From: Planomonospora sp. ID82291
Lineage (GTDB): Bacteria; Actinomycetota; Actinomycetes; Streptosporangiales; Streptosporangiaceae
Direction: 5' to 3'
DNA length: 64,000 nucleotides
Assembly (NCBI RefSeq): GCF_015711645.1
Contig: NZ_JABTEX010000003.1
Location: 930,001 to 994,000 of the forward strand
The stretch's first letter is position 1; each line of letters opens with the position of its first letter. Below, piece by piece: positions 17,533 to 26,054 of the stretch. Under the pieces are notes generated by a model. The model saw only the letters and a program-made list of their open reading frames with translations. It had not been told where the DNA came from and did not search any database. Made by a program: the position numbers and the translations under genes.

Positions 17533-18387
17533 TCACATGAGGGTGCGGGCGGTCCAGAGCTCGGGGAAGATCTCCCGGCGCATGCTCCGCTCCAGCCAGG
17601 TCATCCCGCTGGAGCCGCCCGAGCCCGGCTTGGCGCCCATGGAGCGGCGGACCGCCATCAGGTGGCGGTAGCGCCAGTCGGAGAACTGCTCGGCCAGATC
17701 GGTCAGCGCCTCGGCCAGCGGCGCCAGCGGGCTCGCGTAGACCTCGGCCCAGACCGCCTCCACCTGTCGGCTCGGCTGGTACTCGGCGGCGTGGTCGCGC
17801 TCGGTCACCTGGGGCGGAACCGCGAAGCCGTTGCGGGCCAGGAAGGCCAGCACCGAGTCGTAGAGGCTGGGCCGGGCCAGCGCGTCCACGAGTTCGGCGT
17901 AGGCCTCGGGGTTGCGCCGGTGCGGACGGATCATGGCCTCGGACTTGATGCCGAGCAGGAACTCCACGTGCCGGTAGTAGGCCGACTGGAAGCCGGACGC
18001 CTCACCGAGCGCGTCGCGGAACTGGTTGAACTGCGCCGGGGTGAGCCAGCTCAGCGAGGACCAGGCCGCGTTGAGCGCCTCGAAGTGCCGGACGCTCCGC
18101 CTGATCGTCGTGATCGCGGACGCGGCGTCGTCGTCGTCGAGCTGCCGCTGGGCCAGCCGCCACTCCGAACGGAGCAGCCCGAAGTACAGCTCCATGACCT
18201 GCGTGGTGACCAGGAACGCGAGCTCCTCCGGGGCGTCGGTGACGGTCCGCTGGAGCCGGTGCAGCAGGGCGGTGCCCACATAGTCGTCGTACGGCGTGGC
18301 GGAGTCGAAGCCGAGCGTGGGCAGCCCTTCGTTCTCGGCGGCCCGGACGGCCCGCTCCTGCTCGGTGCGCTGCTTGATGCTGTTCAC
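17533..18387 (-). CDS. kynA: Tryptophan 2,3-dioxygenase
   Basis: This 284-aa haem enzyme opens the indole ring of tryptophan to N-formylkynurenine, the first kynurenine-pathway step. Family signatures are VTTQVMELYFGLLRSEW, EASGFQSAYYRHVEFLLG and the haem-ligand region WRYRHLMAVRRSMG. GTG 18387 is chosen because GAGGGAGAG lies just upstream; a longer GTG at 18426 has none. It diverges from an Lrp/AsnC regulator across a 135-bp gap carrying a long dyad. A putative formamidase for the next step is 0.7 kb away on the same strand. A kynureninase gene is not in the window. Confidence 0.93.
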   Translation of the reverse strand: MNSIKQRTEQERAVRAAENEGLPTLGFDSATPYDDYVGTALLHRLQRTVTDAPEELAFLVTTQVMELYFGLLRSEWRLAQRQLDDDDAASAITTIRRSVRHFEALNAAWSSLSWLTPAQFNQFRDALGEASGFQSAYYRHVEFLLGIKSEAMIRPHRRNPEAYAELVDALARPSLYDSVLAFLARNGFAVPPQVTERDHAAEYQPSRQVEAVWAEVYASPLAPLAEALTDLAEQFSDWRYRHLMAVRRSMGAKPGSGGSSGMTWLERSMRREIFPELWTARTLM

Positions 18388-18426
18388 TTCTCTCCCTCGT
18401 GCGGTCTTCCTTCCATCCTTTCTCAC

Positions 18427-18469
18427 ACCACTGAATACCTAAATAACGCGATAAAGGCGATTCGGTGGT
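18427..18469. promoter_or_regulatory. Long-armed dyad between kynA and lrp-like gene, candidate operator
   Basis: Arms ACCACTGAAT (18427-18436) and ATTCGGTGGT (18460-18469) are complementary at 9 of 10 positions around a 23-nt AT-rich spacer. The dyad lies between the divergent starts. Lrp-family proteins bind such spaced dyads, so this is a candidate site for the adjacent regulator. Confidence 0.5.
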
Positions 18470-18522
18470 TTACCTTGGGAACGGAAGGCCGCCAGGCGGA
18501 TCGGGTTTGCGGATGACGGAGC

Positions 18523-18960
18523 GTGACAGTGGACGCGATGGACTGGGCACTCCTGGCCGAGCTGCAGAAAGACGCCCGGCTCTCCTACAGCGAGCTCTCC
18601 CGCCGGGTCCACCTGTCCGCTCCGGCCGTGGCCGAGCGGGTGCGGCGGATGGAGGAGTCCGGCGTGATCACCGGCTACCACGCCCGGGTGGACCCGGCCC
18701 GCGCCGGGCGCGCCGTGGCGGCGCTGATCAGGATGTCGTGCTACGGGCCGCGGTGCGTGCTCCGCGACGAGCAGGCGCTGGCCTGGCCGGAGATCCTGGA
18801 GGTGCACCGGGTGACCGGGGAGACCTGCTGCCTGATGCGGGTCTCGGCCGCCTCGATGACGGCCTTCGAGGAGCTGATCGACCGGCTGGCGCCGTACGGG
18901 CACCCGTCGAGCATGATGGTGCTCTCCAGCCCGGTGCCCTGGCGCCCCCTCTCCCCCTGA
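18523..18960 (+). CDS. Lrp/AsnC-family transcriptional regulator
   Basis: This 145-aa protein has an N-terminal winged helix (DWALLAELQKDARLSYSELS then LSAPAVAERVRRMEESGVI, residues ~6-48) and a RAM ligand-binding domain with the usual EVHRVTGETCCLMRV strand. The DNA recognition helix and the Y-H-A-R linker are complete. It is divergent from kynA and probably controls it in response to tryptophan or another amino acid; that is inferred from position. The C-terminus is slightly short and proline-rich. Confidence 0.88.
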   Translation: MTVDAMDWALLAELQKDARLSYSELSRRVHLSAPAVAERVRRMEESGVITGYHARVDPARAGRAVAALIRMSCYGPRCVLRDEQALAWPEILEVHRVTGETCCLMRVSAASMTAFEELIDRLAPYGHPSSMMVLSSPVPWRPLSP

Positions 18961-19065
18961 GCGGACGCGCCGCCTCCCGGGCGGACCGTGAGCCCTTGGA
19001 CGGACGCGCGACCCCTTGAGCGGACGTTCCCGCGCGCCGGCGCCGCGCCGCCGGTCCTCACTCCG

Positions 19066-20193
19066 TCAGCCCGCCGGCGGGCCTCCCGCGCCGCGGAGGA
19101 TCCGGTCGGTGATCGCCCCCGCGGTGGCCCGCCAGATCGGCGAGGCGGGGTCGATCACATCGAAGTGGTCGCCGGTCATCTCCAGATAGGTCACCTCGTC
19201 GCCCGCGGCGCGGGCGGCCCGCGCGTAGCGGCGGTTGAGGTCGACCAGGTCGAGGTCGTCCCCGTCCCCCTGGACCACGAGCTGCGGGACCTGCAGCGGC
19301 AGGCGCTCCAGCGGACTGGAGCGGGCGTAGACCTCGGGCACCGCCCCGACCGGACCGCCCAGGGCGGCGGCGACCGCGCCCCCGCTGAGGTGGCGGCGGT
19401 CGCCCTCCACCAGGTCGAGAACTCCGGCCAGGGAGACCGCCAGCGCCACCCGCCCGTCGTCGGCCGCCGCCCGCAGGGCCAGCTGCCCGCCCGCGGAGTG
19501 GCCGATCACCGCGACCGGTCCCCGCGCGCTCCGCACCGCCAGCGCCAGGCCCGCGGCCACGTCCTCGGTCGTCGCGGCCCAGCCGTGCCGGTCGGGACGG
19601 CGGTATTCGAGGTTCCAGGCGTCCAGGCCGCGCCCGGCCAGGTCCGCGCAGAGCGCGTCCATCAGGTCCGCGCCCCAGACCGACCGCCAGTAGCCGCCGT
19701 GCAGCACCGCCGCCAGCGGGACCGGCCGCCCGCCCTCCGGGCCGCCCCACGGCTCGTCCGGTGACCCGTGCGCCCGCCGCACCTCCGCCCACTGGTCGGG
19801 GTGCGCGCCGTAGGCGACCCTGCGGGCGGGCCGGCGCAACCGGTGCACGGCGTGGCGGATCGCCCAGGCCAATCCCCCGACCCCGCGCCCGTGCAGGTGG
19901 CCGGGGCCCGAAGGCTCCGTGACCCGGTCGAGGTCCAGCCAGACGGCGCGGGGGTGCCGGGGCATGAGGGCGCGCGCCTCGGGGTCGGGACCGGGCAGGA
20001 CGACCAGGGGGCCGGAGGCCTCCAGGACCGCCGCCTCCAGCGCTGCGGGCCCGGGGACCGCCGCAACGGTCCCGCGCACGCCCAGCGCGGCGCACTCCCG
20101 GTCGGCGATCTCGGCGAGCAGCCGGAGGTCGGCGACCAGGCCGGGACCGGCGAGCACGAGGACGTCCCTGACATCCGTGGCGGACGGGATCAT
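19066..20193 (-). CDS. Arylformamidase-like alpha/beta hydrolase with AroQ-like N-terminal domain
   Basis: This 375-aa protein starts at an ATG with GGAGGAG 9 nt upstream; a further ATG at 20211 is possible. The C-terminal half is a hydrolase of the kynurenine formamidase type: oxyanion motif HGGYW (165-169), nucleophile Ser233 in GHSAGG, then candidate acid (QGDGDDLD) and His (TGDHFD). Residues 1-120 resemble type II 3-dehydroquinate dehydratase in pattern (VLVLAGPG, PLVVLPGP, AVWLDLDRV, HGRGVGGLAWAIRHAVHR) but lack that enzyme's catalytic residues. It lies convergent to the Lrp gene and near kynA, so removal of formate from N-formylkynurenine is the likely job. The role of the N-domain is unknown. 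Confidence 0.7.
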   Translation of the reverse strand: MIPSATDVRDVLVLAGPGLVADLRLLAEIADRECAALGVRGTVAAVPGPAALEAAVLEASGPLVVLPGPDPEARALMPRHPRAVWLDLDRVTEPSGPGHLHGRGVGGLAWAIRHAVHRLRRPARRVAYGAHPDQWAEVRRAHGSPDEPWGGPEGGRPVPLAAVLHGGYWRSVWGADLMDALCADLAGRGLDAWNLEYRRPDRHGWAATTEDVAAGLALAVRSARGPVAVIGHSAGGQLALRAAADDGRVALAVSLAGVLDLVEGDRRHLSGGAVAAALGGPVGAVPEVYARSSPLERLPLQVPQLVVQGDGDDLDLVDLNRRYARAARAAGDEVTYLEMTGDHFDVIDPASPIWRATAGAITDRILRGAGGPPAG

Positions 20194-20327
20194 CCGCCCA
20201 TTCTCCTCCATCCGCCCTCACCTGTCCTCTCCGCGTACGCGGGGACGGCCCGGCGACGGGCTGCCGGTCACCTCGGGGAGCGTTCCCGGGGCCGGCCGGG
20301 TGCCGCCGTCGACAGATTGTGCCGAAA

Positions 20328-20344
20328 TCAGGAAATGATCCTGA
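20328..20344. promoter_or_regulatory. Short perfect dyad in divergent gap
   Basis: TCAGGA-AATGA-TCCTGA is a perfect 6-bp inverted repeat in the AT-richer part of the gap between the formamidase-like gene and the GNAT gene. It could be an operator; no regulator is adjacent. Confidence 0.3.
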
Positions 20345-20392
20345 CCGGAATGATCCCTAGCCGTGGGACGGATGAGGCGTTAGCGTCGGCGC

Positions 20393-20950
20393 ATGCGCCC
20401 TGTTGAGGTCTCCGGCAAGGGACTCGGCCTGCGGGAAGTGACGTTCGCCGATGTGGAGGCGCTGCACGCCGTCTACGGCGACCCGGCGACCACCGAGCAT
20501 CTGCCCTTCGGCCCCCGCACCCGGGAGGAGGTCGAGGAGATCGTCGCCGAGGCGATCGAGTCGGCGGGCAGAGAGCCCCGGCGGCTCTACGTGCTGGCGG
20601 TGACCGAGCCGGACGGCGGCGAGGTCATCGGCGTCGCCCGACTGCACATCGAGGCCGATCACCCGCACAGTGCGGAGATCGGCCTCGGGCTCCGGCCCGA
20701 CCACTGGGGCCGGGGGAGGGGCACCGACCTGATCCGGCTGCTGCTGACGTTCGGCTTCAGGCATCTGCGCCTGCACCGCATCTGGGGCGCCCGTTCCCCC
20801 GCCAACACCGCCGCCCAGCTCGCGATGCTGGTCGCCGGGATGGTCGAGGAGGGCAGGATCCGGCACCACGTGCGGGTCCACGGCGCCTGGCGCGACTCCG
20901 TCGTGCATTCGGCGCTGGAGGACGAGTGGGAAGGGCACCGCGAGGCCTGA
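20393..20950 (+). CDS. GNAT-family N-acetyltransferase (RimJ/RimL type)
   Basis: This 185-aa protein has the RimJ/L-like acetyl-CoA-binding strand-loop-helix (EIGLGLRPDHWGRGRGTDLI) and the following HRIWGARSPANTAAQ segment. TAGCGT (20381-20386) ends 6 nt before the ATG without a ribosome site, suggesting a leaderless message. The substrate is unknown; relatives acetylate ribosomal protein N-termini or small-molecule amines. A second, unrelated GNAT gene lies at 54435. Confidence 0.85.
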   Translation: MRPVEVSGKGLGLREVTFADVEALHAVYGDPATTEHLPFGPRTREEVEEIVAEAIESAGREPRRLYVLAVTEPDGGEVIGVARLHIEADHPHSAEIGLGLRPDHWGRGRGTDLIRLLLTFGFRHLRLHRIWGARSPANTAAQLAMLVAGMVEEGRIRHHVRVHGAWRDSVVHSALEDEWEGHREA

Positions 20951-21198
20951 CCGGCCCGGACGGCGTCTCCGGCGTCCCGGCGTCTCCGGCCGGCCCGCGG
21001 GAGCTCCGCGGAGAGCGCCCGGAGGTCCCTGAGGCCGCCGGGGGCCTCAGGCGAGCGCCACGGGAGCCCGTGGGGAGCCCTCGGGAGCCCGTGGGACGCC
21101 CCTGCGGGGTGCCCTCACCGGTGTTCCGGCGCGTTGTGACGGAATCGCTGCCGTTTTCCGGCAGCGGAGCGACCGAAATGGCCCTAGAGTTCGCGCGT

Positions 21199-22014
21199 GT
21201 GAGTGAGAGTTCCAGCCTCCCCGTGCGCGGGCGCGCCGCCCGGCCCTCCGGCCGGCACCGCAGACCCGTGCCTTCCCAGCTCCCGCCCGAGGCCCCCGCG
21301 CTCGTGCTGGCCGTACCCGGCGACGCGTCCGGTGCCGCCGCCGAGCTCGCCGCCACCGTCCGGGTCGACAACCCGCAGATCGAGGTCCGCCTGGCCGGTC
21401 TCGGCGAGGACGGCAAGGAGCTGACCTCCGAACTGGAGGCCTCGGCCCGCTCCCGGCCCGAGGACGCCGTGGCCGCCATCGTGGTTCCGCTGCTGACCGG
21501 TCCGCACCCCTCCGCCGACCGGATGATCGCCGAGGCGGTGGCGGCGAGCGGGGCGACCGTGACGGTCACCGAGCACCTCGGCCCGCATCCGCTGCTCGCC
21601 GAGGCCCTGCACATCCGCCTCGCCGAGAAGGACCTCGCCAGGCCCGACCGGGTGCGGCTGCTCAACGTCTCCAGCCCGGTCGACGCGGTCGTCCTGGCCA
21701 CGGTCGGCGGAGACCGGGGGGCGGTGGAGGCGCAGCCGACGGCCGTGCTGCTGGCCTCCCGGCTGACGCTCCCCGTGCTGGTCGCCTCCCTCGACGGCGC
21801 CCCCTCCGTCGCCGACGCGGCCGAACGGCTGCGCGGCATCGGCGCCGGGCGCATCGCCCTGTCCCCGTGCCTGATCGGTCCCGAGGCCGGCCCCGGCCTC
21901 GCGGACGCGGTGGCGCGGGACGCCGGGATCGAGTGCGCCGGCCCGCTGGGCGCGCACGGGCTCATCGCCGACCTGGCGGCCCGCGCCTACGGAAGCGTGC
22001 TCGCCGAGGCGTAG
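21199..22014 (+). CDS. CbiX/sirohydrochlorin-chelatase-like protein, metal residues degenerate
   Basis: This 271-aa protein has the two-half CbiX/CbiK-like arrangement (LVLAVPGDASGAAAELAAT; AAIVVPLLTGPHPSADRMI; a second half with LLASRLTLPVLVASLDG). Active family members have HGS near the N-terminus and a second His in the PLLL...H segment. Here the first is PGD and the second is shifted (GPHPS), so metal insertion is doubtful. TAGAGT (21185-21190) ends 8 nt before the GTG start, consistent with a leaderless message. About 250 nt upstream are non-coding and carry short GGGAGCCCGTGGG-type repeats. The function is unassigned. Confidence 0.7.
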   Translation: MSESSSLPVRGRAARPSGRHRRPVPSQLPPEAPALVLAVPGDASGAAAELAATVRVDNPQIEVRLAGLGEDGKELTSELEASARSRPEDAVAAIVVPLLTGPHPSADRMIAEAVAASGATVTVTEHLGPHPLLAEALHIRLAEKDLARPDRVRLLNVSSPVDAVVLATVGGDRGAVEAQPTAVLLASRLTLPVLVASLDGAPSVADAAERLRGIGAGRIALSPCLIGPEAGPGLADAVARDAGIECAGPLGAHGLIADLAARAYGSVLAEA

Positions 22015-22124
22015 GACTCCCGGCTTCCGGACGGGACACGCAAGACATGCGCAGACAGGGACGGACACGCTCGGTCGATACCGGCCGGGCGTGTCCTGTC
22101 GTGATTCCTGCCATGATTCCCGCC

Positions 22125-22592
22125 ATGACACGTGAACACCGCTACCGGCTCACCGTCACCTGGACCGGGAACCGCGGCGAGGGCACCGCGGGTTACCGCG
22201 GCTACGGCCGGGAGCACGAGGTCACCGCCGCGGGCAAGGAGCCGCTGGCCGGATCGTCCGACCCCGCCTTCCGGGGCGACCCGGCCCGCTGGAACCCCGA
22301 GGAACTGCTCGTCGCCTCGCTCTCCCAGTGCCACCTGCTCTGGTACCTGCACCTGTGCGCGACCGGCGGCGTCGTGGTGACCGGCTACGTGGACGAGCCG
22401 GAGGGCACCATGGCGGAGGACGGGAACGGCTCGGGACGGTTCACCGGGGTCGTGCTCCGGCCGACCGTGACCGTCGCCTCCCCCGCGATGGCGGCCGCGG
22501 CCGAACGCCTGCACGGCGAGGTGCACGCGTACTGCTTCATCGCCCGCTCGGTGAACTTCCCCGTCACCGCCGAACCCGTGATCAGGTTCTGA
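22125..22592 (+). CDS. OsmC-family peroxide/thiol-reactive protein
   Basis: This 155-aa protein carries both reactive cysteines of the OsmC/Ohr fold, one in ASLSQCHLLWYLHLC and one in HAYCFIARSVNFPV, and the RWNPEELLVASLSQC signature. Members reduce organic hydroperoxides using small thiols or lipoyl proteins. It ends 15 nt from the convergent glgM stop. A bacillithiol/mycothiol partner is not visible. The oxidant substrate is not known. Confidence 0.88.
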   Translation: MTREHRYRLTVTWTGNRGEGTAGYRGYGREHEVTAAGKEPLAGSSDPAFRGDPARWNPEELLVASLSQCHLLWYLHLCATGGVVVTGYVDEPEGTMAEDGNGSGRFTGVVLRPTVTVASPAMAAAAERLHGEVHAYCFIARSVNFPVTAEPVIRF

Positions 22593-22607
22593 GCGCTCCC
22601 GGACCCG

Positions 22608-23801
22608 TCACGGGACGAGCGACCGGTAGAGCGCCATCGTCCGCTCGGCGATCCGGGCCCAGGAGAAGTGCTCCACGGCCCGGGCCCGCCCGGCCCGGCC
22701 CAGCTCGGCGGCGAGCGCCGGATCGGCCAGCAGCCGGTTGACCCGCTCGGCGAGGTCGGCGGCGAAGGCGGCCGGGTCGTCCGGGGTGCCGTCCGCGGCC
22801 GTCTGCGCGATCGGGACCAGCAGGCCGGTCGCGCCGTCGGCCACGACCTCGGGGATGCCGCCGGTGGCGGTGGCGACCACGGCGGTCTCGCACGCCATGG
22901 CCTCCAGGTTCACGATGCCCATGGGCTCGTAGACCGACGGGCAGACGAACACCGTGGCGTGGGTGAGGATCTGGATCACCTCGGGGCGCGGGAGCATCTC
23001 CGAGATCCAGACGACCCCGGCCCGGTCCCGCTCCAGCTCCCGCACCAGCCCGGTCACCTCGGCGGCGATCTCGGGCGTGTCGGGGGCGCCCGCGCAGAGC
23101 ACCAGCTGGGCGTCGGGGTGCAGGTCCCGGGCCGCGTGCAGCAGATGGACCAGGCCCTTCTGCCGGGTGATCCGCCCGACGAACACGACGTACGGCCGGC
23201 CGGCGTCGATGCCGTGCCGCTTCAGCACGTCGGTGCCGGGGTCGGGGGCGTACTCGTCGGTGTCGATGCCGTTGTGGATCACCGAGACCCGCTCCGGGGC
23301 GATCTCCGGGTAGCAGGCGAGCACGTCCCGGCGCATGCCCTCCGAGACCGCGATGATCGCGTCGGCCGCGGCCAGCGACGTCCGCTCGGCCCACGACGAG
23401 AGGGTGTAGCCGCCGCCGAGCTGCTCGGCCTTCCAGGGGCGGAGCGGCTCCAGGCTGTGCGTGGTCGCCACGTGCGGCGTGCCGTACAGCATCTTGGCCA
23501 CGTGACCGGCGAAGTTGGCGTACCACGTGTGGCTGTGCACGAGGTCGGCGCCCTCGCACCCCGCGGCCATCTCCAGATCCACCCCGAGCACCTGCAGCGC
23601 GGCGTTGGCCGCCGCCAGGCCGTCCGGGACCCGGTAGGCCTCGGTCCCGGGCTCGGAGCGCGGGGCCCCGAAGCAGCGGACGCGGGTGTCGGCCAGCGCT
23701 CTCAGCTCCCGGGCGAGGTACTCGACGTGCACTCCGGCACCGCCGTAGACCTCCGGCGGGTACTCACGGCTCAGCAGATCGACTCGTAGATCGAATCCCA
23801 T
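22608..23801 (-). CDS. glgM: Actinobacterial GlgA/GlgM-type GT4 glycosyltransferase
   Basis: This 397-aa GT4 enzyme is of the corynebacterial/mycobacterial GlgA type, which uses ADP-glucose, in mycobacteria to make maltose-1-phosphate. Signatures are EYPPEVYGGAGVHVEYLAREL at the N-terminus, a GRITRQKG donor-domain strand, and CPSVYEPMGIVNLEAMACETA near the C-terminus. ATG 23801 is preferred over GTG 23807: TAGGGT on the reverse strand (23808-23813) ends 6 nt before the ATG. It diverges from glgC, which makes its ADP-glucose. Confidence 0.92.
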   Translation of the reverse strand: MGFDLRVDLLSREYPPEVYGGAGVHVEYLARELRALADTRVRCFGAPRSEPGTEAYRVPDGLAAANAALQVLGVDLEMAAGCEGADLVHSHTWYANFAGHVAKMLYGTPHVATTHSLEPLRPWKAEQLGGGYTLSSWAERTSLAAADAIIAVSEGMRRDVLACYPEIAPERVSVIHNGIDTDEYAPDPGTDVLKRHGIDAGRPYVVFVGRITRQKGLVHLLHAARDLHPDAQLVLCAGAPDTPEIAAEVTGLVRELERDRAGVVWISEMLPRPEVIQILTHATVFVCPSVYEPMGIVNLEAMACETAVVATATGGIPEVVADGATGLLVPIAQTAADGTPDDPAAFAADLAERVNRLLADPALAAELGRAGRARAVEHFSWARIAERTMALYRSLVP

Positions 23802-23807
23802 GGTCAC

Positions 23808-23843
23808 ACCCTAGTGTTTCATCCCCCTTCGCCAGGTTAAGGT
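23808..23843. promoter_or_regulatory. Back-to-back leaderless promoters of glgM and glgC
   Basis: In the 48 bp between the two ATGs, TAGGGT (reverse, 23808-23813) lies 6 nt before glgM and TAAGGT (forward, 23838-23843) lies 6 nt before glgC. The two promoters therefore share almost all of their upstream DNA and cannot both be fully occupied. -35 boxes are poorly defined. Confidence 0.55.
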
Positions 23844-23849
23844 CCTGGT

Positions 23850-25076
23850 ATGAGAGTCCTCGCGATCGTGCTCGCCGGCGGTGAAGGCAAGCGGCTCATG
23901 CCGTTGACGGCGGACCGGGCGAAACCGGCGGTGCCGTTCGGAGGGATCTACCGGCTGATCGACTTCGTGCTGTCGAATCTGGCCAACGGCCACTACCTGA
24001 AGATCGTCGTGCTGACGCAGTACAAGAACCACAGCCTCGACCGGCACATCTCCCGCACCTGGCGGCTCTCGGCGATGCTGGGCAACTACGTCACCCCGGT
24101 CCCGGCGCAGCAGCGGCTCGGGCCGCACTGGTTCTCCGGGTCGGCCGACGCGCTGTTCCAGAACCTGAACCTGATCTACGACGAGCTGCCCGAGCACGTC
24201 ATCGTGTTCGGCGCCGACCACATCTACCGGATGGACCCCCGGCAGATGGTGGAGCAGCACATCGACTCCGGCGCCGAGGTGACCGTGGCGGCGATCCGGC
24301 AGCCCCTGTCGCTGGCCGACCAGTTCGGGGTGATCGAGACCGACCCCGCGGGGCGGCGGATCACCGCGTTCCGGGAGAAGCCCACGGACGCGGTGGGCCT
24401 GCCGGACGCGCCCGACCAGGTCTACGCCTCGATGGGCAACTACGTCTTCAGGACCCAGGCGATGATCGACGCGCTCCGCGAGGACGCGCTCGACCCCACC
24501 AGCAAGCACGACCTCGGCGGGAACATCATCCCGATGATGGTCAAGAGCGGCAGCGCCGAGGTCTACGACTTCGCCGACAACGTCGTGCCCGGTTCGACCG
24601 AGCGCGACCGGGGCTACTGGCGCGACGTGGGGACCCTGGACGCCTACTACGAGGCGCACATGGACCTCATCTCGGCGCACCCGGTCTTCAACCTCTACAA
24701 CGACCGCTGGCCCATCTACACCGGCCACGACCCGCTCCCCCCGGCCAAGTTCGTGCTCAACGACGGCGACCGGGTCGGCCGGGCGATCGACTCGCTGGTC
24801 TCCTCGGGGGTGATCGTCTCGGGCGGCCTCGCCGAGCGGTCCATCCTCTCGCCCGGCGTGGTGCTGCACTCCCACTCCGTGGTCGAGGACTCCGTGCTGA
24901 TGGGCAATGTGAAGATCGGCAGAGGTGCGATCGTGCGCAAGGCCATCATCGACAAGAACGTGGTCATTCCGGACGGCGCCCGGATCGGCTTCGACCTGGA
25001 GCACGACCGCTCCCGCTTCGCGGTCACCGACAGCGGCGTCGTGGTCATCGGCAAGAACGAGATCGTCGACCGGTAG
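23850..25076 (+). CDS. glgC: Glucose-1-phosphate adenylyltransferase
   Basis: This 408-aa enzyme makes ADP-glucose for glycogen and maltosyl-phosphate synthesis. The N-terminal nucleotidyltransferase signature is [19 protein letters not shown], followed by [15 protein letters not shown]; the active-site loop [11 protein letters not shown] and [15 protein letters not shown] are present. A left-handed beta-helix end closes the protein ([18 protein letters not shown]). No ribosome site precedes the ATG. A 56-bp palindrome follows 35 nt after the stop. Confidence 0.95.
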   Translation: MRVLAIVLAGGEGKRLMPLTADRAKPAVPFGGIYRLIDFVLSNLANGHYLKIVVLTQYKNHSLDRHISRTWRLSAMLGNYVTPVPAQQRLGPHWFSGSADALFQNLNLIYDELPEHVIVFGADHIYRMDPRQMVEQHIDSGAEVTVAAIRQPLSLADQFGVIETDPAGRRITAFREKPTDAVGLPDAPDQVYASMGNYVFRTQAMIDALREDALDPTSKHDLGGNIIPMMVKSGSAEVYDFADNVVPGSTERDRGYWRDVGTLDAYYEAHMDLISAHPVFNLYNDRWPIYTGHDPLPPAKFVLNDGDRVGRAIDSLVSSGVIVSGGLAERSILSPGVVLHSHSVVEDSVLMGNVKIGRGAIVRKAIIDKNVVIPDGARIGFDLEHDRSRFAVTDSGVVVIGKNEIVDR

Positions 25077-25111
25077 GGCCCGCCCCGCGGGCCCCGGCCG
25101 TCCCCAATGCC

Positions 25112-25167
25112 CGGATCGGGGCTCCGGCTCCCCCAGGACGTCCTGGGGGAGCCGGAGCCCCGATCCG
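25112..25167. terminator. Perfect 56-bp palindrome, bidirectional terminator
   Basis: Positions 25112-25139 pair exactly with 25140-25167, a 28-bp arm palindrome with no loop bases other than the centre. It lies between the convergent glgC and the coiled-coil gene, so it can end both transcripts. Confidence 0.8.
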
Positions 25168-25217
25168 CCGCCGGATGCGGTGTCCGGCCGCCGTCCGGCG
25201 CACCGCCGGGTGACCCG

Positions 25218-25775
25218 CTACGGCCGGGCCGGCTCCCTCTTCTCCGGCAGACGCTCCAGGATCGCCTGGAACATGGCGGCGTTGGACCTGGCCAGCGCGT
25301 CGACCCGACCGCTCAGCTCGTCGACCCTGCCGCCCAGCTCCTCGATCCGACCGCTCAGGCGCTTGTCGAGCTCCTCGACCCGGCCGCTCAGCTCGTCGAC
25401 CCGACCGCTCAGACGCTTGTCGAGCTCCTCGATCCGACCGCTCAGGCGCTTGTCGAGCTCCTCGACCCGGCCGCTCAGGCGCTTGTCGAGATCGCAGAAC
25501 TGACCGAACAGCAGGTCGAAGCGACGCTCCACCCGGTCCATCCGGCCGATCGCCGCGCCGACCTGCTCGCTCAAGATCTTGACGTCGTCCCTGGTCCGTT
25601 CGACCGTCTGCTCGACACCGGCGAGCCGGTGGTGCATCTCCTCGATCATGCCGTAGGCGGGGTCCACCGCCTGGTGGGCGTGCTGCAGCGACCGCTGCCT
25701 GCACCTCATGCCGAATTCCGTGATGTCCCGCTCCAAGTGGGTGACCCGTTCCTCGATCGTGGGCGTCGTGGTCAT
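25218..25775 (-). CDS. Coiled-coil protein with repeated GR(V/I)EELDKRLS heptads
   Basis: This 185-aa protein starts at an ATG with GGAGG 8 nt upstream. Residues ~85-160 are made of a 10-11 residue repeat (RVEELDKRLSG, RIEELDKRLSG, RVDELSG) giving a long continuous coiled coil. The repeat is encoded by near-identical DNA blocks (about 25300-25490). The N-terminal third is also helical with ERVTHLERDITEFG. There is no signal peptide or TM. It resembles other actinobacterial coiled-coil proteins of unknown role. Confidence 0.75.
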   Translation of the reverse strand: MTTTPTIEERVTHLERDITEFGMRCRQRSLQHAHQAVDPAYGMIEEMHHRLAGVEQTVERTRDDVKILSEQVGAAIGRMDRVERRFDLLFGQFCDLDKRLSGRVEELDKRLSGRIEELDKRLSGRVDELSGRVEELDKRLSGRIEELGGRVDELSGRVDALARSNAAMFQAILERLPEKREPARP

Positions 25776-26054
25776 GGGGAAGTCCTCCGCGCGTGATTCC
25801 GCAGCGTAGCCGAAGCCCGCCGACGAGGCCGGGGGATGGAGAGGCCTCGCGGGAAGCAGTTTTGGAGATCTCCGGGTGCGTTCACCGGAAAACGCCGAAA
25901 CTGAAATACCTCAGTTCGAACAATCGAATGAGGTTGATCCGTCCGCGTTTGAACAAAGCCCCACCCGGAGAAAAGAATCCCCCACTTTCCTTGAGCAGGT
26001 AACCGGAAATAATCTCTTTCGCGAGGGAAGGTGCGTTTCCCCCGGAACCGGCCG
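25776..26054. other. AT-richer intergenic stretch without a convincing gene
   Basis: About 280 nt separate the coiled-coil gene and the enoyl-CoA hydratase gene. From ~25860 to 26030 the DNA is much less GC-rich than the window. Short frames exist on both strands, but none has a start with a ribosome site. The stretch includes an 8-bp GTTCGAAC palindrome. The coiled-coil gene promoter must lie here. Confidence 0.4.
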
